Assembly (NCBI GenBank): GCA_947446155.1
Contig: CANFFZ010000100.1
Coordinates: 1 to 7,650 of the forward strand
From: Chloroflexota bacterium
Lineage (GTDB): Bacteria > Chloroflexota > Dehalococcoidia > UBA2979
DNA: 7,650 nucleotides
Direction: 5' to 3'
This document shows, piece after piece, positions 1 to 5,527 of this stretch. The notes below the pieces were generated by a model. It did not search any database. It saw nothing but the letters and a program-made list of their open reading frames with translations, and had not been told where the DNA came from. Made by a program: the position numbers and the translations under genes. Every line of letters starts with the position of its first letter. The stretch's first letter is position 1.

Positions 1-1
1 A

Positions 2-316
2 GTGCGCTACTTCAAGCGCGACGAGAACAAGGACATGATGTCCGAGTTCCTCAAGAACGGTGAGTTCGAGTCCATCCCGGCGATCGTCCTGTACGACCGC
101 GACCACAAGTACCTGGGCCACTGGATCGAGCGCGCCGACAAGGCGAACGCGGAGATGCCGGCCCTACGCGAAGTCCTCGCGGACGTCGAGCGCGACACCC
201 CCGCCTGGGAAGAGGCCCGCGCGAAGTACAACGTGGCGACGTGGGAGTACGCGGAGGGCTGGCGCGATGCACAGGCCTCCGAGATCCGCGCCCTCATCGA
301 GGAAGCCCTCGGTTAG
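2..316 (+). CDS. Thioredoxin-family protein, C-terminal part (5' end outside window)
   Basis: Partial gene. The frame is open to the left edge, so the GTG at 2 is probably an internal Val and not the start. The visible 104 residues match the C-terminal half of a bacterial thioredoxin-fold family of roughly 180-200 residues. They contain a Phe-Lys-Arg-Asp segment, then SIPAIVLYD, in which the Pro (about visible residue 26) is the expected cis-Pro next to the active site, then a beta strand leading to GHWIERA. The tail after that is helical and acidic, rich in Glu, Ala and Trp. The CxxC or equivalent active site would lie upstream, so redox activity cannot be judged. There is no signal for export in the part seen. 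The gene ends in TAG and is followed 20 bases later by a strong hairpin. Family assignment is fairly sure; substrate unknown. Confidence 0.75.
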   Translation: MRYFKRDENKDMMSEFLKNGEFESIPAIVLYDRDHKYLGHWIERADKANAEMPALREVLADVERDTPAWEEARAKYNVATWEYAEGWRDAQASEIRALIEEALG

Positions 317-336
317 TCCTCGGCTGACGCAATTAC

Positions 337-365
337 AGAGAGGCCGCCCGATGGGCGGCCTCTCT
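337..365. terminator. Bidirectional hairpin terminator between convergent genes
   Basis: A perfect 13-bp inverted repeat: the arm at 337-349 (AGAGAGGCCGCCC) pairs with 353-365 around the 3-base loop GAT. It lies between the TAG of the thioredoxin gene (314-316) and the TAG of the zinc-ribbon gene on the other strand (389-391), so it can serve both. There is no real T-tract on either side, as is common in high-GC genomes, so it may act as a pause or as an mRNA 3'-end protector and not as a classical intrinsic terminator. Confidence 0.8.
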
Positions 366-388
366 CGTTGTCCGGTGAATCCGAGGAT

Positions 389-997
389 CTAGCCCCGCTC
401 GTCGACCTCGTCGAAGCGCTGGGCACGAGTCGGCCGCGAGCGCGGCTCGTCGTCGTCGACGACAGCAGCGGGGGCCGTGCGACGCAGCCGAGGCGGCTCA
501 CCCTCGATCTCGCTGCGGGGACGGGCGGTGACGCGGGGAGCGGCGCAGTACGGGCAGTGTCGCCATTGCACGTGGAGCAGCCGGCCGCACTGCTGGCAGG
601 CCTGCTTCAGCGCCGTCGCGCAGTGCGCGCACACGACGAAGTCAGGCTGGGCTGGGCGACGGCAGTTCGGGCAAACGTTCTGGTTGTGGAGTTCCGTGAG
701 GATCACGTTCTCCTCGAGCTGGCGGTCGTAGGAGTCCTGCAGCGTCTCGCGCGGGCGCAACACGAGGTACACCGGGAGTCCGGCGATCGGGAACACGACC
801 GCGATGGCGATCGCGACGATCTGCGTCGCCATGTCGTCCGTGCGCTGGCGCACGTCGCGGTATACCCACGCGATCGAGGCGAGCCACATGATCAGGAAGT
901 AGGAGCCGAACAGGAACGCCAGCAGGCGGATCGCCGACTCCAGGCTTCCGCCTGGCCAGCCGATCAGCACACTAGTTGCGAGGCCTCGATCCAGCAT
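389..997 (-). CDS. Two-TM membrane protein with double zinc ribbon
   Basis: Predicted small membrane protein of unknown function, about 202 residues from the ATG at 997. Two hydrophobic segments lie near the N terminus (about residues 23-46 and 57-80). The second ends in PVYLVLRPRETL, a short segment typical of membrane-anchored zinc-ribbon proteins. A charged linker leads to two zinc knuckle pairs, CPNC with CAHC (about residues 109-126) and CQQC with CPYC (134-151), giving eight Cys for two zinc ions. The last 45 residues are Arg/Pro/Asp rich and probably disordered. A GTG at 1015 would add six residues. I prefer 997 because GGAGG lies 11 bases upstream of it and GGAG lies 5 bases upstream, whereas the GTG itself overlaps this purine-rich stretch. 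The gene is divergent from pcrA and convergent with the thioredoxin gene. Family class is sure; role unknown. Confidence 0.8.
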   Translation of the reverse strand: MLDRGLATSVLIGWPGGSLESAIRLLAFLFGSYFLIMWLASIAWVYRDVRQRTDDMATQIVAIAIAVVFPIAGLPVYLVLRPRETLQDSYDRQLEENVILTELHNQNVCPNCRRPAQPDFVVCAHCATALKQACQQCGRLLHVQWRHCPYCAAPRVTARPRSEIEGEPPRLRRTAPAAVVDDDEPRSRPTRAQRFDEVDERG

Positions 998-1132
998 CGG
1001 AACTCCGTCCTCCACCCATCATGAAGGCTACCACGCGAGCCCCGAGGACGCGCTTGCAGCAGGTTTCACGGAGCGTGGAGAGGAGTGTGGACGGCGGCGC
1101 CCGTGTACCGAACGCCTGCCTACAATCGCAGG
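998..1132. other. Divergent intergenic region, zinc-ribbon gene and pcrA
   Basis: 135 bases between two divergent genes. On the plus strand it holds the TACAAT box before pcrA. On the minus strand TAGCCT (1025-1030) is a possible weak -10 for the zinc-ribbon gene, about 28 bases before its ATG. I see no convincing -35 element on either strand and no clear operator palindrome. Confidence 0.4.
1121..1126 (+). promoter_or_regulatory. -10 box for pcrA, probably giving a leaderless mRNA
   Basis: TACAAT differs by one base from the TATAAT consensus and ends six bases before the ATG at 1133. Transcription would be expected to start at about the A of that ATG. No Shine-Dalgarno sequence is at usable distance; the AGG at 1130-1132 touches the start codon. 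No good -35 is seen 16-18 bases upstream, so this would be a -10-dependent promoter. Inference from position and sequence only. Confidence 0.5.
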
Positions 1133-3349
1133 ATGCCCGCATCTCACGATCTGTTGAACGAGGCCCAGCGCCGCGCCGTCATGGCGTCCGGCGGCCCCCT
1201 GATGATCCTCGCCGGACCGGGGTCAGGGAAGACGCGCGTCATCGCGCACCGCATCGCCTTCCTCGTCGAGGAGCGGCACGTCCCGCCCTGGCGGATCATG
1301 GCCGTGACGTTCACGAACAAGGCCGCCCGCGAGATGCGTGAACGTGTCGAGGACCTGCTCGGCTCCGCCGCCTCGGAACTCGCGATGGGGACGTTCCACT
1401 CGATCTGCGCGCGCATCCTGCGGCGTGACGGCGAGCCGATCGGCCTCTCGCGCGACTTCGCAATCTACGACACGGACGACCAGATGTCGCTGATCCGTGG
1501 CATCGAGTCCGAACTGGACATCGACCCGAAGCGCTTTCCGCCGCGGGCCGTGCTTTCCGCGATCTCGACAGCGAAGAACGAGCAGCGCGGGCCCGAGCAG
1601 TTCCAGCGCCAGGCTGACTCCTACTACGAAGAGATCGTGGCGCGCGTGTACACGAAGTACGAAGCCGCGCTGCGTCGCGCTGGCGCGGTCGACTTCGATG
1701 ACCTTCTCGGGCGCACCCTCGAACTCTTCGATGGTTTCCCGGAGGTCGCCGAGCGGTACGCGGAGCGCTACCTGCACGTGCTGGTAGACGAGTTCCAGGA
1801 CACCAACCTCGTGCAGTTCCGGCTGGCGCGGATTCTTGCGGGGACGCATCGCAACCTGACCGTGGTGGGTGACCCCGACCAGTCGATCTACTCGTGGCGC
1901 GCGGCGGATATCCGCAACATTCTCAACTTCGAAGAGGACTTCCCGGACGCCACCACGGTGCTGCTGGAGCAGAACTACCGCTCGACGGGCCACATCCTGC
2001 GCGCCGCCCACGCCGTCATCGCCCGCGCGGAGGGCCGGCCGGAGAAGCGCCTCTGGACCGAAAACCCCGAGGGCTCCAAGGTCATCGAGTTCGAAGCCGA
2101 CTTCAGCGAAGAAGAAGGCCTCTTCATCGCGGGCGAGATCAACAAACTCGTGCGCAGCGGGCAGGTGAAGCCCGCGGGCGTCGCCGTGATGTACCGCACG
2201 AACGCACAGTCCCGCGCCATCGAGGAAGCGTTTCTGGCCCGTGGCGTGCGCTATCGCATCGTGGGTGGCACGCGGTTCTACGACCGCGCCGAGGTTCGCG
2301 ACCTGCTCGCCTACCTCCGCCTGATCCACAACGAGTACGACACCGTCGCCTTCCGTCGCATCGTGAACGTGCCCAACCGAGGTATCGGCGACAAGACGGC
2401 CGGCGAGGTGGTCGCGGGCGCTGCCGAACTCGGCCTCTCCCCGATCTCCGGCGCCCACCGCACCGTCCGTGGTGACGACGAGGCTAGCGCGATCCCGAAA
2501 CTCGCCCTCCGATCGCGGCAGGCGCTCGCGGTCTTCCTCGACTTGATGGACGCGGTCAGCCGCGAGCGCGAGCACCTCTCCGTCGCCGACCTTCTCGACC
2601 GCGTCCTCGCGCGGATCAACTACAAGGAGTACCTGGAGAAGCACGACCGTGACCACGCGGAGACGCGCTGGGAGAACGTGCAGGAACTCCGTGCCGTCGC
2701 CGCCCAGTACGAAGAGGTCGAGCGTGAGGCCTCGCTGTCCGCCTTCCTCGAAGAGGTGGCGCTGGTCTCAGACATCGACGACCCGGGGGCGGAAGCACCA
2801 GACGCCGTCACGCTCATCACCCTCCACGCCGCCAAGGGCCTTGAGTACCCCGTGGTGTTCATCGCGGGCATGGAGGAGGGGCTGCTGCCTCACTTCCGCG
2901 CCATCGAGGCGATGCCCGACCGCACGCAGATGGAGGAGGAACGGCGCATCTGCTACGTCGGTATGACACGCGCGCGCGACCGGCTGTTCCTGACGCGCGC
3001 ACGGCGTCGCTTTATGTACGGTTCGATCCGTGCCCACCCCGCTTCGCGCTTCCTCGCGGATATCCCCAACGAAGAAGTCTCCGCGCCGGGTGGCGAAGCA
3101 CGACGCGGCGACACGATGTCGCCGCGGGGGCTCCGTGCCGCGGCCGCTGCTCGCCGAGAAGAGGACTTCGAGGCGCAGCCGGGGTTCTCACCGGGAGACC
3201 GGGTGCGACACAGCACGTTCGGCGTCGGGGTGGTGATTGCCGTCGCGCTCCAGGGCGGCGACCAGCAGGTCACCGTCGCGTTCCCCGATCAGGGCGTGAA
3301 GAAGCTCCTGCAGTCGTTCGCACGCCTCGATCCCGTCTCGCACGATTAG
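1133..3349 (+). CDS. pcrA: UvrD/PcrA-type superfamily 1A 3'-5' DNA helicase
   Basis: ATP-dependent DNA helicase of about 738 residues, the usual PcrA/UvrD size, expected in excision repair, in clearing RecA or RNA polymerase from DNA, and in replication-transcription conflicts. All SF1A motifs are present in order: Q motif (LLNEAQRRAV, 7-16); Walker A GPGSGKT (28-34); motif Ia TFTNKAAREM; motif II DEFQD (219-223); motif III GDPDQSIYSWRAAD (from 246); motif IV EQNYRST; motif V TLHAAKGLE (563-571); motif VI YVGMTRARDR (608-617). After a linker, the C terminus (about 687-735, PGDRVRHSTFGVGVV onward) is the Tudor-like domain that PcrA uses to bind RNA polymerase. The GTG at 1085 would add 16 residues with no family match, and the ATG at 1133 puts the Q motif at its normal distance from the N terminus. 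The frame is intact and ends in TAG. The gene appears monocistronic, convergent with the protease gene six bases away. Confidence 0.95.
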   Translation: MPASHDLLNEAQRRAVMASGGPLMILAGPGSGKTRVIAHRIAFLVEERHVPPWRIMAVTFTNKAAREMRERVEDLLGSAASELAMGTFHSICARILRRDGEPIGLSRDFAIYDTDDQMSLIRGIESELDIDPKRFPPRAVLSAISTAKNEQRGPEQFQRQADSYYEEIVARVYTKYEAALRRAGAVDFDDLLGRTLELFDGFPEVAERYAERYLHVLVDEFQDTNLVQFRLARILAGTHRNLTVVGDPDQSIYSWRAADIRNILNFEEDFPDATTVLLEQNYRSTGHILRAAHAVIARAEGRPEKRLWTENPEGSKVIEFEADFSEEEGLFIAGEINKLVRSGQVKPAGVAVMYRTNAQSRAIEEAFLARGVRYRIVGGTRFYDRAEVRDLLAYLRLIHNEYDTVAFRRIVNVPNRGIGDKTAGEVVAGAAELGLSPISGAHRTVRGDDEASAIPKLALRSRQALAVFLDLMDAVSREREHLSVADLLDRVLARINYKEYLEKHDRDHAETRWENVQELRAVAAQYEEVEREASLSAFLEEVALVSDIDDPGAEAPDAVTLITLHAAKGLEYPVVFIAGMEEGLLPHFRAIEAMPDRTQMEEERRICYVGMTRARDRLFLTRARRRFMYGSIRAHPASRFLADIPNEEVSAPGGEARRGDTMSPRGLRAAAAARREEDFEAQPGFSPGDRVRHSTFGVGVVIAVALQGGDQQVTVAFPDQGVKKLLQSFARLDPVSHD

Positions 3350-3363
3350 CCGGGGCTAACTCG
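3343..3363. terminator. Inverted repeat holding both stop codons of convergent genes
   Basis: TTAGCC (3346-3351) and GGCTAA (3354-3359) form an inverted repeat around GG. Flanking CGA (3343-3345) and TCG (3361-3363) can extend the stem past one bulged C. The pcrA stop (3347-3349) lies in one arm and the protease stop on the other strand (3356-3358) lies in the other. It is short and lacks a T-tract, so its terminator strength is uncertain. Confidence 0.4.
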
Positions 3364-4474
3364 GGATCCGGCCGAAGCGCATGCGCGCCTCCACCTGCTG
3401 CAGGACGTCGCCCCGCCCGATGATGCCCGTGAGCCGCCCGTCGTCGATGACGGGCCACTGGTGCAGGTCGCGCTCGACCATGAGCCGCATCGCCTCGCTG
3501 ACCGAGGTCTTCGGTGTCACCGTCACCACGTTTGCGACCGGCACCATGATCTCGGACGCCCGCGTCTCCGCGAGGCGTTCCCGGGGCACTCGAATGAGGT
3601 CGGTCACCGTCAGCAGGCCGGTGACCGCGCCGTCGCGCGAGAGCAGGATGCAGCGCTCTCCGCGCGCCACCACGCGGTCGTTGATGATCACGAGCAGCGA
3701 GGTGCCTGCGTCGACGGGCTCGGGCGGATCGCGCATCACATCGCTCACGACGAGGGGCGCCAGCATCCGGTCGGCGATCACCTGCCCGAGCGCGGACTCC
3801 GAGGCCGACTTCAGGAAGTAGCCGATCAGCACATACCAGGCGCCCGCTAGCCACACGAACAGCAGCCACAGCGAGCCGCCCACGATCATGATCCATGCGA
3901 TCCCGGTGCCGACGGCGGCCGCGATCCTCGTCGCGCGGGTGAGGTCACCGGTGCGCGCCCACGCCGCCGAGCGGAACACCCGGCCACCATCCAAGGGAAA
4001 GCCGGGCAGCAGGTTGAACAGTCCGAGCGTCACGTTCGCGAAGCCGAGGTAGAGCGCCACCTTACCTACCTCGTTGCTCGTGGCGCTTCCTGCCGCGACG
4101 AGCACGATCCCGAGCACCAGCGACAGCAACGGACCAGCGATCGCGACGCGGAACTCCTGGCCGGGCGTCTTCATCTCGCCCTCGATGTTCGAGACGCCGC
4201 CGAAGATGAACAGGGTGATCGAGGGCACCTTCATCGCGTAGCGCTAGGCGACGAAGGCGTGTGACAGTTCGTGCAGCAGGACGGAGACGAAGAAGGCGAT
4301 CGCGCAGCCAATCGCCCACGCCCAGCGCTTGGGCGCGCTCCATTGGAACTCCTCGGCAAAGAAGCCAGTGGCGAGCGGCCAGGAGATGAGGGCCGCGACC
4401 GCCAACCACGACCAATGCACACGGATCGCGATCCCGCGGATCCGCCCGATCACAAGGCCCTGGCCCAGGTTCAT
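3356..4474 (-). pseudogene. M50 site-2-type intramembrane metalloprotease with two CBS domains, one in-frame TAG
   Basis: Rip3/S2P-like zinc protease of the inner membrane, about 372 codons, which is normal length for M50 proteins with CBS domains. Such enzymes cut membrane-bound regulators; the substrate here is unknown. N-terminal TM segments (about residues 20-38 and 52-67) lead to HELSH (68-72), the zinc-binding HExxH. A TAG at codon 77 (plus 4244-4246) then interrupts the frame. The same frame continues at once with KVPSITLFIFGGV, further TM segments and NLLPGFPLDGG (154-164), which carries the third zinc ligand Asp162. Two CBS domains follow (about 245-300 and 307-362), probably an adenylate-sensing module. 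Start: ATG at 4474, with GAGGA 5 bases upstream. Terminating at codon 77 leaves no protease, and re-initiation at the ATG at 4234 would give a 292-residue piece without HExxH. There is no frameshift. Either a recent nonsense pseudogene, a sequence error or readthrough. Confidence 0.85.
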
Positions 4475-4553
4475 GTGCGTCCTCGGTGCGTCGCGTCACG
4501 CTGACGTCCCGATACGATGGTAGGGCACCCCGCGTCCCACCCGAGGATCTCCC
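4475..4553. promoter_or_regulatory. Divergent promoter region, protease and SRPBCC operon
   Basis: The 79-base gap between divergent genes holds two overlapping -10-like boxes facing away from each other: TACGAT (4513-4518, plus) and TACCAT (plus 4517-4522, read on minus). They would give leaders of about 30 and 36 bases. No -35 elements are evident, so this is a weak call. A GAGGA at 4543-4547 precedes the GTG of the first SRPBCC gene. Confidence 0.3.
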
Positions 4554-5063
4554 GTGTCGTCGCTTCTCCTCCCTGTCCTGACCGTCCTGATCGTGCTGGT
4601 CGCGTCACCGGTGGCCATCGGCCTCTTCCTCCCGGTGCGCCACATCGTCACCCGCAGCGTGGTCATCCAACAGCCGCGCGAGGTGATCTGGGCGCGCATC
4701 GTGGACTTCGCCGGACAGCGCGGATGGCGACCGGACGTGGAGCGCCCCGTCCGCCTCGATGACCACGACGGGCACGAGGTCTGGCGCGAAGGCGGGGACA
4801 TGGCCCTCGAAACGATCGAGGCAGTGCCACCGGGACTCCTCGTCCGGCGGGTAGTGGCGAATAGGATGTCCGGAGGCACCTAAACGGTCACGCTCCGTCA
4901 GGCGCCGGGTGGCACCGAGGTCGCCGTGACGGAAGCCGGCGAGGTCTACCACCCGCTCTTCCGCACGGTGAGCAAATTCATCATCGGGCACGACCGGACG
5001 GTCACCGGCTACCTCGCGAGGTCGTTCGGCGAGACCGGTGTCGTGCGGGAAGGATCCAACTGA
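4554..5063 (+). pseudogene. Membrane-anchored SRPBCC-family protein, one in-frame TAA
   Basis: SRPBCC (START/polyketide-cyclase-like) lipid- or ligand-binding fold, 169 codons, anchored by an N-terminal hydrophobic helix (about residues 4-26). Fold signatures: RSVVIQQPREVIWARIVDF (34-52), then GWRPDV, VWREGG, and near the end TEAGEVYHPLFRTVSKFI. A TAA at codon 110 (4881-4883) splits the fold between GGT and TVTLRQAPGGTEV. In relatives known to me the motif reads GGTWT, so the lost codon was probably Trp. The frame then runs undisturbed to TGA at 5061-5063. Start: GTG at 4554 with GAGGA six bases upstream; the TM anchor follows directly. The gene overlaps the next by one base (TGATG), so the two form an operon. 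Truncated at 109 residues it would lack the C-terminal strand and long helix. Ligand unknown. Confidence 0.8.
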
Positions 5064-5500
5064 TGGCGACAGACCTGATCGCTGAGGCCAGCATCGAGAT
5101 TGCCGCGCCCGTAGCGCGTGTCTGGGCGGCGCTGACCGAGCCCGCGCTCGTGAAGCAGTACTTCTTTGGCACGGAGATGGCGACGGACTAGAAGGTCGGC
5201 AACCCCATCACCTATCGAGGCGAGTGGGGGGGGGGCAAGCCATACGAGGACCTCGGCACCGTGCTCGAGTTCGAGCCACAGCGCCACCTCGCGTTCTCGT
5301 ACTGGAGCAACTTCTCTGGCGTCGCCGACACTCCGGAGAACCGCCAGCGCATCGACCAGCGCGTGGAGGATCGAGGCGGTTCGACCCTCGTCACAATGTC
5401 GCAGGACAACGTCCCGAACGAGGAAGCGCGCGACCACTCCGCCGCCAACTGGGCGATGGTGCTGGGCGAGATGAAGAAACTGCTCGAGGGCGGCGCCTAG
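5063..5500 (+). pseudogene. AHSA1-like SRPBCC protein, one in-frame TAG
   Basis: Soluble SRPBCC protein of the AHSA1 (activator of Hsp90 ATPase homologue 1-like) group, 145 codons, a normal length for a single domain. Visible signatures: EIAAPVARVWAALTEPALVK (12-31), QYFFGTE (32-38), then, after the stop, KVGNPITYRGEW, KPYEDLGTVLEFEP, an SGVADTPENRQ loop and the terminal helix NWAMVLGEMKKLLEG. A TAG stands at codon 43 (5189-5191), between ATD and KVG. The family motif is D-W-K-V-G, so Trp is the expected residue. Start: ATG at 5063 overlapping the upstream TGA, with AAGGA eight to ten bases before it. A run of nine G (5226-5234) gives E-W-G-G-G-K, possibly one residue longer than usual. An internal GTG at 5261 could only give a 79-residue fragment. 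Function of this subgroup is not known to me. Confidence 0.8.
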
Positions 5501-5520
5501 CCGGCGCCTGATCGCCCTCG
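5485..5520. terminator. Long imperfect hairpin between convergent genes
   Basis: The outer arms CGAGGGCG (5485-5492) and CGCCCTCG (5513-5520) are perfect complements. Inside, GCGCC (5493-5497) pairs with GGCGC (5503-5507), leaving the loop TAGCC and a five-base bulge on the right. It begins in the last codons of the AHSA1-like gene, puts that gene's TAG in the loop, and ends eight bases before the stop of the propeller gene on the other strand. Probable bidirectional terminator; no T-tract. Confidence 0.5.
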
Positions 5521-5527
5521 ATACTGG

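Noticed and set aside
368..1024. Plus-strand frame of 218 codons opposite the zinc-ribbon gene
   Set aside because: The minus strand encodes paired CxxC motifs and TM helices. The plus translation is low-complexity Arg/Glu/His/Leu.
1085..1132. GTG start at 1085 for pcrA
   Set aside because: It adds 16 residues without family support and would place the -10-like box inside the gene. The ATG at 1133 puts the Q motif at the usual position.
1223..2656. Long open frame (477 codons) on the minus strand inside pcrA
   Set aside because: Antisense shadow of a high-GC gene. pcrA on the plus strand has all helicase motifs, and the reverse frame has no recognisable domain.
4062..4499. 145-codon minus-strand frame overlapping the protease N-terminal half
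   Set aside because: It is a different frame from the M50 motifs, with an Arg/His-rich translation without TM segments. Shadow frame.
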